Origin: Spirodela intermedia
Taxonomy: Eukaryota > Streptophyta > Magnoliopsida > Alismatales > Araceae
Assembly (NCBI GenBank): GCA_902729315.2
Contig: LR746271.1
Coordinates: forward strand, 3,804,001 to 3,868,000
Reading direction: 5' to 3'
Length of the DNA stretch: 64,000 nt
Under the pieces are notes generated by a model. That model was not told where the DNA came from. It did not search any database and saw nothing but the letters and a program-made list of their open reading frames with translations. Below, one piece after another: positions 45,518-56,394 of this stretch (the first letter of the stretch is position 1; every line of letters begins with the position of its first letter). Made by a program: the position numbers and the translations under genes.

Positions 45518-46603
45518 TGATAAAACAAAATCGAGGGTCGTTGAAAGCCCCAAAATCAGTTGATCAAAAAATATTTAGAATCTCGAATTTAAAAAATTAA
45601 AATACTAAAATAAGTAATTACTATGGTAAGTTCGAGATCAATCCACATGGAATGAGGATTAGGTGTTAATTAGTTACTATTTAATTTAATTGATAGATTT
45701 TAATTCAAACAAACTCAAGAGAAAGGCGATGGTGAGTAAGAAGAATTTTCACCATCAGAAAAGGAGGAAATGAAAGTTCAACGATGTAGAAGACGATTAA
45801 AAACGGGAAAACATTCACAAATGATTTGCAAAATGAAGTTAACACTATACTTCTATCTATTCAAACCTAGAGAAGCTAGATTATTGTTCACACTCGGAAC
45901 GCATCAAATCTAGAGAAACTTACCTCGGGCCTCTACATTTTGCCAAGGCCAAGCAGTTTTCTCTTCGAGTATGCTTCTCCAACGATCTCAACTACAAAAC
46001 AAAGCTTGAATCAACTTGAAAATATTAAGATTGCTGTAGAACCTCAATGTGGTTTCATTCAATTGACTAAATGTCGAGACATTCAAAGTTCAGTTCTTCC
46101 ACCTCTAAACGGTGGCTTAAATGCATAAGGGTTTACACGAGAGGATGGGAATACACGTGTAGGGCTGTGATTAAATGAAGGTATTTTTATCTTTTTGACC
46201 GTGATAAAATCAGCCGAGAGATGGTTTCTTCTCGAGTTGATCTAAAGCATTGGATTTGAAAGTTTTGTCGTACCCGTAGGATCTTCCTAAATGTTGAGAT
46301 CCGTTGTACCCTCGATAAGTATGCTCCATCTATCATTGACTGCGTGGACGTTCTCGATGGCTTATGATCTCCTCATTTAATGATGTCATGTGTCAGTGTT
46401 TCAACCCTTGATTCTGTCGCCTCATCTCCACATATCATATCTCATATGTCCTAAAAACCATAAAAAGATATTAAAAATTTATGAAATTCTCTCATATTAA
46501 TAAAAAATCAATTATGACTGTAAAACTCAGAGAAAAATCCCGAATTTTTTTCTAAAGTATTAAACTTCATGAAATACTCAAAGAAATAATTTAAAGCTTA
46601 TCA
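45518..46603 (+). mobile_element. LTR-like element D, related in layout to element E
   Basis: Starts TGATAA and ends TTATCA (46598-46603). An internal stretch, AATCCACATGGAATGAGG at about 45654, parallels ATCCACAGGGAATGGG at about 56500 in element E. The order of motifs after the start is also parallel (AGGGT..., then ATCAAAAA, then the CACA/TGGAAT motif). No matching 5-bp duplication is seen, and copia gag sequence is missing on the left, so a deletion probably followed insertion. Confidence 0.6.
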
Positions 46604-46611
46604 CACTTCTC

Positions 46612-47105
46612 CTTTTGCTCTTAAAGCAATACTTGTTCTTAGCGAATCTAGTTCAAATGAAGAAGATCTCATAGTCCTTCTCCTTGAATAATTTAAAAAG
46701 ATATTGAATACAAGAAGGAAAGAAAAGTATAGGAATTTACAAAATTCTCCTTCTAGTTCAGATAAAGCTAAAGAAGTTTGTTATGAATGTAATAGGGTAG
46801 GTCATATCAAAGCCAACTGTCCAAAACTGAAAAGAGAGCAAAATATAAGGACCACAATTATGGCAGCAACATGGAGTGAAGATGAAGTCAGCTCGGATGA
46901 TGAGAAGGCACAATTACGTCTTACAACAAAAATTGATGAGGTACAATCATCAACTGAATCTGAACTATCTAAAGATGAGAATCGATTTACATTTGATGAA
47001 TTGACCATTGCATTTAAGACTCTTAAAAAAGAAAACAAAAAGATAAAGAAGAATTTAGAGGAATCTGAAAATGAAAGCAGAATATCAAAAATAAAGAATT
47101 AGGAG
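46612..47105 (+). pseudogene. Copia gag, C-terminal part with CCHC zinc knuckle
   Basis: One frame gives FALKAILVLSESSSNEEDL, a stop, then a basic stretch and the knuckle C-x2-C-x4-H-x4-C at 46779-46820 (CYECNRVGHIKANC), the RNA-binding motif of nucleocapsid. A Lys/Glu-rich coiled-coil-like tail ends at a TAG near 47102. Confidence 0.85.
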
Positions 47106-47165
47106 TTGAAGATACAAAATGAATAATTAAAGAAACAATTTGAAGATCAGCAAAACAAACATTCT

Positions 47166-48762
47166 TTGCTAGAAGTGAAATTTTCTGATTTAAATTCAGC
47201 ATATTTGAAGTTATGTGGAAATGAGAAAAGTATAAATTTATTGTTGAAAATTCAGCAAACTTTATTAAGAAGAGAAGGAGTAGAACATGTTCCTAGAAAT
47301 GAGAGAACTATCATTAGAGAAAATGTGCTAAATCATGCATATAATCATACCTCTAGATATGAAATTCTATACATGAGACAAAAGCATCCAAGTAGACTAT
47401 ATAGACATATATGCATACGAATAGGCATGTCATGTTCTGAAAGTGAATCAAAGTAAAACATTTAGATATGCTTGGGTTCCTAAATCTGAAATAGTTACAC
47501 ATAAACCCAAAAAAATTTAGATTTCTAAATGTAAGACTTGATTATTTTAGGAAAACTTTCTAATGGAGCACAAAAAAATGGTATTGAGACAACAGCTGTT
47601 CAAGGGATATGATCAGAGAGAAGAAGTGACTATCCTCATTCAAAGATATGGATGAAGGAAAAGTCACCTTTGGAGGAGATAGTAAAAAGAAAATCATAGG
47701 ATGTGGTAATATCAACACTTTAGATAGAACTTCAATTAAGAATATTCTTCTTATTCAAGGTTTAAATCATAACTTAATTAATGTTAGTCATTCATGTGAT
47801 AATCACATGGAAGTTTGATTCAAAGTAGATAGATGTTTAATTATTGATGCATATGCAAATGAATTGTTATTTACTAGTTTTCAACATGGTGATGTGTATG
47901 TTATAACTTTGAGTGAATTAGTAGATACAAAAGCATGCTTGATCGCAAATTGTTTTTAGATGAATTAAATATTTGGGATAGAAAATTAGGTTAGTTAACA
48001 TAGGGATAATCAAGAAGTTGATTTTCCTACAACTAGTGGAAGGATTACCAAATTTAAAAGATAATCCACATTTTATGTGTGAAGAATGTATTAAAGGAAA
48101 AAAACTAAAGAATCCTTCAAAAATTGGATCAACTAAAACCGCTAGCATTGGTGGTAAAATTTATTATTTGATTATTGTAGATGATTTTTCTAGATATGAA
48201 TGGACACAATTTCTATTGACCAAAGATGAAACATTTTATCATTTCATGAAACTTAGTCTAAAAATTGAAGACAAATTTGGATTCAACATTAAAAGTATAA
48301 TACTAACCATGAAGGTGAATTTGAGAATTCTAAATTTGCTAAAATGTGTGATGAAAGAGGAATCACATATATATTTTTCTTTTCCTAATACTCCATAGCA
48401 AAATAGAATTGTGGAAAGGAAAAATAGATCATTGTTAAACATTGAAGAACACTTTTGACTGAAAGTTAAGTACCTAAATAATTTTGAGCTGAATAGGGTA
48501 TTGATTAGACCTAAATCGAAAGAGACACCTCATGAATTGCTGAAAGGAAGAAAACCAAATGTATCACATATGAATTTGTAAATGTTTTGTGTTAAATAAT
48601 GGTAAGGAAAATTTAGAAAAATTTGATCCTAGAAGTGATGAAGGTATTTTCTTAGGATATTCAAAAAAATCTGAAGGATATAAAATTTACAATAAAATAA
48701 CATTGATTATAGAAGAGTCTATTCATGTGAAGTTTATAGAAAAATCAGAACCTAGTGCTCAT
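47166..48762 (+). pseudogene. Copia protease and integrase region, frames broken
   Basis: From about 47640, two frames together give TFGGDSKKKIIGCGNINTL and NILLIQGLNHNLINVSH, the segment after the copia protease. The integrase zinc region keeps CEECIKGKK, and the catalytic core keeps YYLIIVDDFSRYEW with the first Asp of DDE. Several stops and frameshifts follow. LLKGRKPN-like sequence near 48540-48560 fits the end of the integrase core. The region is cut by solo LTR A3 at 48763. Confidence 0.85.
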
Positions 48763-50245
48763 TGATAAGTCTTCATTATCATGAGTTAATAATTAGTAAA
48801 TAATATAGTTTTAGCCTTAACTCATGATAAATAGACTTATATTTGTGTTAAAGTGTGAAAAGTGGTTTTCAGTTGATTAACGTGAATTTTTGAGTAATTA
48901 TGTGATTTTATACGATTTTTACAGTCTTACTTTTGAGATAAACGAAGGAAAAAAGATAAAAATAAAAATATAACAAAATGGGGGGGACCTGTCGGCCAGC
49001 AGGGCCCGCAAGTGGGTCAAAAGTACAGTCGAGCAGGAGCCGCGAGTAGGGGCTCGAGCGGCTTGAACCGATGGGGGCATGTGTGCACCACTACCCTTCC
49101 ACATCACCGGTGGCCAGCCGGCTGTGGGGCAAGGAGTGGTCGTACACGCACGAGAAAGGGAGTTCATCGGAAATGTAATATTACTTTATATTCACTAGAA
49201 ACTTCGGTGCACAACCGATGTGGGACTAAACCCGTGTCACCTTCCCCAGAAAGGGTGGGGCAACCGGCACGGGTTCGAATCCTTCTAGAGCCAAAATTCA
49301 TATTTTTATCTGATTATCGCGACTTTTGTGCAGATCGCCAGTGAAGGATTAAGCAACCAGAATTGCTGAATCATTGGCCAAAATCTTGTCAACACGATTT
49401 GCGAAGTATTGTTACTAAAATTGCTGAACGATTCGCGATAAAAGGATCGCGAATCCATCTAGTGAAGCATCTCCGATTGGTCGACGAACAAGCCGTCATC
49501 GGGAAGAGGACAATTTGCCGGGAGATGAGTCGCCACCTCCTGAGAGCGTACCAGATGCGATGAAGAGCCTCCTCTTGCTGCGTGGACCTGAGGATGAAGC
49601 TCCCTGACACGCGCCCCACCTCCATCCAGCTCCTCTCCGTCGGGTGACAACCGTTAGAGAGCCGCAAAGTCGCCATTTTTCTGCTCCGCCTAGTGACAAC
49701 CACCGGAGATGATTTGACGACCTATTTCATTGATCTCTAGACTTCGCAAGGAGATCTAGAGATTGCCCACATCGTCTTTGTCCAAGGAGAGCCTTCAAGG
49801 CCATGGACACTACACGACGATCCTCCTGAATGCTCAAGATTCTGGTGCATCGTCGACGCATCGCCGCCGTAACGTCGAAACTCTGTTTTCCTACTTTCAA
49901 CTTAATTTCTGCTTTGCTTAGTGATAATTTGTTGATTTTAAATTTATCAAGATATACTCCATTTCATTACGATTCTTTCGTAAATTTTAAATATATTTTC
50001 TTTTCATTTCCTAGTATAAAATTCATAGAAAATAGTATTCTTTGAGAAAAATTCTGAATAATTACCAGATATTATATTACATCCCTGTGATTGACCTGGA
50101 AAATTATCGCTATTTTTGAAATTTCTACTGAATTATAATTGATATATTTGTTCAGAAATACTTTTAAATATCTGAAAATTCGTATTTTCTAGTTTTATAA
50201 ATTTTAAATTTACGTGATTTTCTATACAATGACTAAGTCACGTCA
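48763..50245 (+). mobile_element. Solo LTR, Athila-like family A, copy A3
   Basis: 1483 bp, starting TGATAAGTCTTCATTATCAT and ending CTAAGTCACGTCA. The exact target duplication CTCAT is at 48758-48762 and 50246-50250. It is about 150 bp shorter than A2 because of a gap near 49980. The B-box-like GGTTCGAATCC lies at 49272-49282. It sits between copia integrase and reverse transcriptase. Confidence 0.95.
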
Positions 50246-50498
50246 CTCATCAAGAAGAAGAAGAAATTATTGAAAAATCACCAAATGACAAAGATAAAGA
50301 AATTATTGATGATACAAAAAAAGATCATGAAGATGAAAATTTTCAAAAACCTTTTAGAGTAATGAAGAGTCATCCATTGTAAAACATCATAGGAAATTCA
50401 AAAGACAAAATCAGAACACAATCATGTTTTAGAATGAAAGAAATGAAGTATGAGAATTAGTACCTAAACCAAATGATTAAAATAAAATTGACAAAAAT

Positions 50499-50537
<39 letters not shown>

Positions 50538-51305
50538 TAAATTAAATGAAGAAGGCACAATAGTGAGAAATAAAGCTAGACTAGTTGCATAAGGAACTAT
50601 ACAAGAAGAGGGAATTGACTATGAAGAAGCATACGCTCTGGTAGCTAGATTAGATGCCATGAGAATATTATTAGCCTTTTCTTGTGCACATAATTTTAAT
50701 TTTTTTCAAATGGATCTAAATAGTGCATTCTTAAATGAAACAGTTAAAGAAGAAGTACATGTTCTTCAGCCCCTTAGATTCATAAATTCTGAATATCTTG
50801 ATTATATGTATAAATTAAAAAAAAACTTTATATGAATTGAGGCAAGCATCTAGAGCATGGTATGATAAACTTAGTACATTGTTAATTGAAAATGAGTTTA
50901 GTAAAGGAAAGGTTGACACCACTTTATTTACAAAAGAAAAGAGATAATGATATGTTATTAGTGTAAATCTATGTTGATGATATTATCTTTGGATCAAATA
51001 ATACATTGATGTGTGAGGAATTCTTTAGGTTACTGAAAAAGGAATTTCAAATGAGTATGATGGGTGAGTTGAATTTATTTTTGGGATTATAAATCAAACA
51101 AATGAAAGATGGAATATTTATCTCTCAAGAAAATATACTAAGGAGCTACTCAAGAAATTCAAATTTGAAGGATTAAACTCAAAGAACACTCCTATGGGAA
51201 CCTCGTGTAAATTAGATACAGATGAACAAGGAAAAGAAGTTTATCAAAAGGTTTATTGAGGTATGATAGGTTTATTATTGTATTTAACAGCTAGTTGTCC
51301 ATATA
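50246..51305 (+). pseudogene. Copia reverse transcriptase, frames broken
   Basis: Recognisable blocks in order: LNEEGTIVRNKARLVA with a stop in place of Gln, DYEEAYALVARLDAMRILLA, FFQMDLNSAFLNE, LYELRQASRAWYDKL and the catalytic YVDDIIFGSNN (YVDD codons at 50970-50981). At least three stops or frameshifts separate the blocks. An (AT)n expansion at about 50494-50535 interrupts the start. Confidence 0.9.
50494..50535. repeat. (AT)n microsatellite inside copia reverse transcriptase
   Basis: About 20 AT dinucleotides sit where the coding sequence should join the AAATGGAT part to the AATAAATTAAATGAAGAAGG part. Confidence 0.95.
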
Positions 51306-51438
51306 CGAGTTCCTTCGACATGGTTCTCTCGAAGCGCCCTAGTATACTATACTTGTTCACCTGTGTCGGTTTGGGGTACGGTCAGTTCACCAGGAGGATC
51401 ACCCTCCTAATTTGAAGTTTTTTCTTGGAAGTTTCAAT
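51306..51438 (-). other. Mitochondrial-type large-subunit rRNA fragment inserted in copia pol
   Basis: The plus strand reads antisense to organellar 23S/26S rRNA. The minus strand contains GACCGTACCCCAAACCGACA, then CAGGTGAACAAG, AGTATACTAGGGCGCTT and GAGAGAACCATGTCGAAGGA, very close to plant mitochondrial 26S rRNA as I remember it. It interrupts copia between LTASCPY and LFSVCLYV, which are adjacent in intact elements. It is therefore a short nuclear insertion of mitochondrial DNA (NUMT), not an rRNA gene. A plastid origin is less likely but not excluded. Confidence 0.8.
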
Positions 51439-51850
51439 TTTGTTTAGTGTATGTTTATATGTTAGTTTTAAGAGTAATCTTAAAGAGTCTCATTTAAATG
51501 CAGTAAACAGAATTTTCAGATATTTAGTAGGTACAAGATCTTTGGGACTTTGGTACCCAAAAAATCATGAATTAAATCTTGTTGCATATTGTGATTTAGA
51601 TTATGCTGGAAGTAGGGTTGATAGAAAAAGTATTAGTGGTTCTTGCTTAATATTATGTGGATGTCTTATTTCATGGCTATCTATGAAATAAAATTCAATC
51701 ATGTTATCTACAGCTGAAGCTGAATATGTATCAGCTGGAAGTTGATGTGCTCAAGTGCTAGTTGATGTATTCACCAAACCAATATCAGAAGAAAAAATTG
51801 AAAGTATTTCTAGACATCTTGGCATGAGGTCACTTGATGCAATATGCTAA
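51439..51850 (+). pseudogene. Copia reverse transcriptase tail and RNase H
   Basis: Reads LFSVCLYVSFKSN, ESHLNAVNRIFRYLVGTRSL and LVAYCDLDYAGSRVDRKS, then after a stop STAEAEYVSAGS and the C-terminal FTKPISEEKIES...LGMRSLD ending at TAA 51848-51850. These are the conserved copia RNase H motifs. The first acidic catalytic residue (Asp in DLDYAG) and the AEAEY Glu are present. Confidence 0.9.
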
Positions 51851-52088
51851 ATATTTTGCTATTAATCACATTTTCTGAATATTTTATAGATGATGATCAA
51901 TTATTTAATTTTTTACCTCTTATGTTACTGTTCATCATTTTTGATGCTATAGAGGGGAAGGAAATTTAAGTTAAAATAAGAATAACATTGATTACATTGA
52001 GGAGTCAGAAATTTAGGGGGAGAAATGATAGAATGTCAAAGAAAATACTAAATCAATTTTAAAATATTGTAGCCATAAAAAAGGAGAT
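51851..52088. other. Copia 3' untranslated region and polypurine tract
   Basis: Noncoding. A purine run TTTAGGGGGAGAAATG is at about 52011-52026, and the polypurine tract AAAAAAGGAGAT ends at 52088, immediately before the 3' LTR. Confidence 0.75.
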
Positions 52089-52578
52089 TGTTGAGTTATG
52101 GATTAACTCTATAAGAGAAAATATAATTTTGATGATTTTTATATATTAACTTGATTATCTTGAAATTAAATGTGACTTGAATATACAATTGATGTGATAA
52201 ATATATTAATATTTAAATTTCTTGAATAATGATTTGAGGTATGGATTATATGATTAAAATTTTATCATAAATATGACTCTTAGATGAACTAGATGTAAAG
52301 ACAATAAAAATTATGTGTGAGGTAAAGATGGAATTATCTCACATGTAGATATTAATATTTAAATTTTCTGTATCAAATGACTTCAATAATGTGGGCATTT
52401 GATTAATCAATAAAGAATTATTTGAAAAAGGAGTCATGATAAAAAATTTCATAGAGAATTATTAAAGAGTTGATTTGATATTAATTTTACAAGATTACTA
52501 GTATCATATATTCACGTAGGGGCAAAATAGTTCAATAGTATGACCTTTTATACTAAATTAATTTCATATCTCAAAAAA

Positions 52579-52852
52579 TATAAAAAATAGTAACCATAAA
52601 GAGTGAAAATTTCATAACTCTATTGATACTTCAAAGATTTAGGAATAGTTTTCAGCCCTGAAGATTACTAATATCATATATTCACGTAGGGGCATAATGA
52701 TTCAATGGTAAAAATTATAAACTATATAAACATACAACTATTCAATGGAAAGCTGATTAAAAGAGGAATTCAGGGCTGAAAGCCGTTCCTAAATATTCAA
52801 AGTATCAAGAGAGTTATGAATTTTTCACTCTTTATGGTTACTATTTTTTATA
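52579..52852. repeat. Large inverted repeat inside the copia 3' LTR
   Basis: The left arm 52579-52661 is nearly the reverse complement of the right arm 52769-52852 (about 80 bp each, few mismatches). The 64 bp after the left arm (52662-52715) directly repeat 52491-52545. The 5' LTR carries only the right arm, so the left arm arose in this copy. Confidence 0.85.
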
Positions 52853-53434
52853 TTTTTTAAGATTCATGTGTGGTCTATTAAGGCCTGTTTTAGTTCGACT
52901 GTTTGACCTGACAAGGGGAAAGAAGGGGAGACCCACCCTACCTATATATAAGATGCTTTGTCTAGATTATAGGGCAAGAGAAAATACAAGATTTTAAACG
53001 ATGCATTGTTGCTCTAAATACAACTCTTCTTCCTAACCTACCTTCAGCTCTCTAAAATTCAAGGATAAGATCAATTCAAGAAAGCTTCGGACACCTCTCC
53101 AACAACCCAAAAGCTTTCTCCTTTAATCTAACATCCTCAAACATTCTTCAACACCTTCAACAACTCGTGGTGAATACAATAGAAGAATTCAAAGTTACAG
53201 TAAACTCATTCCTCATTGAGACACTTGTGGTGTATGTGGACTGATTGAGACACTTACAGTGTGTCATCAATGTAATCATACAGTTTGTTGAAGCACATAT
53301 GGCGTGCTTGCAATAAGAAAACCTAGGGACCTAAGAACTCTAAGGGTAGAGTTCTTGGTTGGTTGGTCATATGCTCACAAAGCTTAGGAATGTAAAGGGT
53401 TTTTTAAGGTTCTCTTAAAACTAAGGGTGTATTC

Positions 53435-55075
53435 TGATAAGTCTTCATTATCATGAGTTAATAATTAGTAAATAATATAGTTTTAGCCTTAACTCATGAT
53501 AAATAGACTTATATTTATGTTAAAGTGTGAAAAGTGGTTTTTAGTTGATTAACGTGAATTTTTGGGTAATTATGTATTTTTATACAAATTTATATGATTT
53601 TTACAGTCTTACTTTTGGGATAAATGAAGAAAAAAAAATAAAAATAAAAATATAGCAAAATGGGGGGGGGACCTGCCGGCCAACCAAGCCCACAAGCGGG
53701 TCGGAAGTGCAGTCGGGCAGGAGCTGCGAGTAGGGGCTCGAGCGGCTAGGATTGATAGGGGCACGTGTGCGCCACTCCCCTTCCACGTCACCAGTGGCCA
53801 GCTGGCTTTGGGACAAGGAGTGGTCATACATACGCGAGAAAGGGACTTGCTTGCAAATATAACATTACTATATATTTGCCTGAAAATTCAGCACACAAGT
53901 GATGTGGGACTAAACCCGCGTCACACCTTCCTCAGAAAGGGCGGGCAACCGGCACGAGTTTGAATCCTCCCAGAACCAAAACTCATATTTTTTATTTGAT
54001 TATCGCAACTTTCCAGCAGATCACCGATGAAGGATTAAGCAACCAGAATCGTTGAATCATCGGCCAAAATCTTGTCAACGCGATTCACAGAGCATTGTTA
54101 CTAAAACTGCTGAACGATTTGCGATGAAAGGATCGCAAATCCATCGAGTAAAGCATCTCCGATTGATTGACGAACAAGCTGTTGTCAGGAAGCGGATAAT
54201 CTGTTGAGAGACGAGTCGCCACCTCCTAAGAGCGTACTAGATGCAATGAAGAGCCTCCTCTTGCTGCGGGGACTTGAGGATAAAGCTCCTTGACACGCGC
54301 CCCACCTCCATCCAGCTCCTCTCCATCAGGTGACAGCCACCGGAGAGCCGCAAAGTCGCCGTTTTTCCGTTCTACCGGGTGACAGCTGTCAGAGACGATT
54401 CAACGACCCATTTCATTGATCTCTAGACTTCGCAAGGAGATCTAGAGATTGCCCACGTTGTCCTTGTCCAAGGAGAGCCTTTGAAGCCATAGACACTATA
54501 TGACGATCCTCCCGTACATTCAGGATTTCGGTGCATCGCCAATGCATCGCCGCCGTGATGCCGGAACTTTGTTATCCTGTTTTCAACTTAATTTTTATTT
54601 TATTTAGTGATAATTTGTTGATTTTAAATTTACCAAGATATACTTCATTGCATTTCGATTCTTCTAGCTTTTATAGATGTTAATTTGATCAATTAAATCG
54701 TCTGTAATCACTTACGTAAGAATCGTCAGGCAAAACTCTATTTTTGCCCGATTTGCGTTCACCGGGCACTGATGTCATCTTGACGTCTGCACCCTTATTT
54801 CTCTTTTTCGTGAATTTTAAATATATTTCCTTTTTATTTCCTAGTGTAAAATTCATAGAAAATAGTATTCTTTGACAAAAATTCTGAATAATTACCAGAT
54901 ATTATATTACATCCTTGTGATCGACTTGAAAAATTACTGATATTTTTGGAAGTTTTATTGAATTATAATTGATATATTTATTCATAAATACTTCTAAATA
55001 TCTGAAAATTCGTATTTTCTAGTTTTATAAATTTTAAATTTGTATGATTTACTATACAACAACTAAGTCACATCA
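53435..55075 (+). mobile_element. Solo LTR, Athila-like family A, copy A4
   Basis: 1641 bp, TGATAAGTCTTC to AAGTCACATCA. The exact target duplication TATTC is at 53430-53434 and 55076-55080. The copia 5' LTR has the uninterrupted site near 42890 (GGGTGTATTCAGAGG). The B-box-like sequence has decayed to AGTTTGAATCC. Confidence 0.95.
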
Positions 55076-55286
55076 TATTCCAAAGAGAAATAGTGAAATC
55101 GAGGTGGAGTCCTCGAAAGTGAATGTAGGCCAAAGGAGTTGACTGAATCACTATAAAATTTAGTGTGAACTATCTTCTATCGGCTTGCTTCTTTATATTA
55201 ATATAGAGATATAAATGATATATTCTTATAAAAATTAAAAGGCAATTCACCCCCCTTTGAATTATTTAGCCATTTAAGGACTGAAA

Positions 55287-56394
55287 ATTATGTGATAAAT
55301 GAATCACATTTTGGTTTCACCTAAGGAGAGCTGAAGTATTTAAAAGAACATCATTCAAATGCATTAACTTAATGAAAGCTACATAAGCATTAAGAGATCT
55401 TCCTCCCACTATATGAAACTTGAAAAGCCTTCAATCCATGACCAACAAATTGACTAGAAGAGGGTAACAACTCCAAGTCATCAATCATCATCCTCTTCAT
55501 TAGAATTTTAAAAATATTCTAAGCTCATATCTCCTTTTGAACACTTCCCACAGTTAAATCATTTCATATTAGTTTTGAGATAAACTTGTGACTAAAATAA
55601 TAATTAAATCTAGATGGGATGGCCCTTACATCACCCTTAAACAATATGAATGTGTTGTCTTAATTGAGAGATGTCTCTTTGAATAAATGTTGACCTCCTA
55701 GAATGATGAATCTAAAAGAGAATTTTAAGGTGAAATTCCACATGAGCTAAGCCCTATAATCAGTAGTGTATGATCAAACGACCATACTTAGTAGAACCCA
55801 ACAACAAAAGTGTTCTTAGAGAGTGGATGTAAACATAGAGTCAAAAAAAATCTATTGGGCTTACAACCATTAAACTATAGGGATTACACGAATCTTATAG
55901 ATAGAGAAAAAGTAGATTCAATTGAGTAAATATAGAAAAGGAGTTTTTACAACTAAATTGATTCGACCCCTCCTTGATTATAGTGTGGGTCATAACCCAA
56001 CAATTAAAATACACATTTTCCATACATTGACCTTCCAATATTTGACTTTTTCCTTTCTATTTGTATAGTTATTTAAATTTACATTTGAACTAAAGCTTTC
56101 TAACTTAATGAAGACTATCTAAATGCCTATGTCAGCTTTAGATCATATGATTTTATTTTGACTTTAATCTATGTACTAATATGATGTGCCACCATCATGA
56201 TAAACCTTACAAAATTAAATTTTATATCAATTTTTACTTTTCTTGTTAATTTGATAATCGTCATATATTGAAAAACCTATCTCACATCATGTTTAAATCA
56301 TATGAATCATAGAAAACATATAAACATTATAACATGTTAATTAAATCATCATAAATATAATCTGAATAAATATTTTATTTTCTCATGTGGCAAC
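55287..56394. other. AT-rich intergenic region
   Basis: No gene, tRNA or clear element seen between the copia 3' LTR and solo LTR E. Confidence 0.6.

Larger units (their letters stand above)
40051..55286 (+). mobile_element. Ty1/copia retrotransposon, decayed and multiply interrupted
   Basis: A copia-order element (gag, protease, integrase, reverse transcriptase, RNase H) with LTRs at 40051-43103 and 52089-55286. Removing nested insertions A2, A3 and A4 leaves about 10.5 kb, and the LTRs are about 1.4-1.55 kb, a size seen in Sirevirus- and Angela-type elements. The PBS at 43104-43116 matches the initiator-Met tRNA class. A polypurine tract AAAAAAGGAGAT lies directly before the 3' LTR. The flanking 5-mers ATTAA (40046-40050) and ATTAT (about 55287-55291) agree at four of five bases. 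Every reading frame is broken, so it is not autonomous. Confidence 0.9.
52089..55286 (+). repeat. 3' LTR of the copia element, split by solo LTR A4
   Basis: Begins TGTTGAGTTATGGATTAACT, matching the 5' LTR at 40051. Without A4 it is about 1.55 kb. It is longer than the 5' LTR because of an inverted duplication near 52579-52725. The end is placed near 55286 by alignment to the 5' LTR end and may be off by a few bases. Confidence 0.85.

Noticed and set aside
49012-49703. Open frames on both strands repeated at 41301-41630, 53601-53831 and 60908-61144
   Set aside because: They recur because the family A LTR recurs. They are not conserved as frames between copies and have no known domain.
51306-51438. 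An rRNA gene or rDNA locus
   Set aside because: Only about 133 bp of a large-subunit rRNA, antisense and embedded in copia pol; far too short to be a gene.
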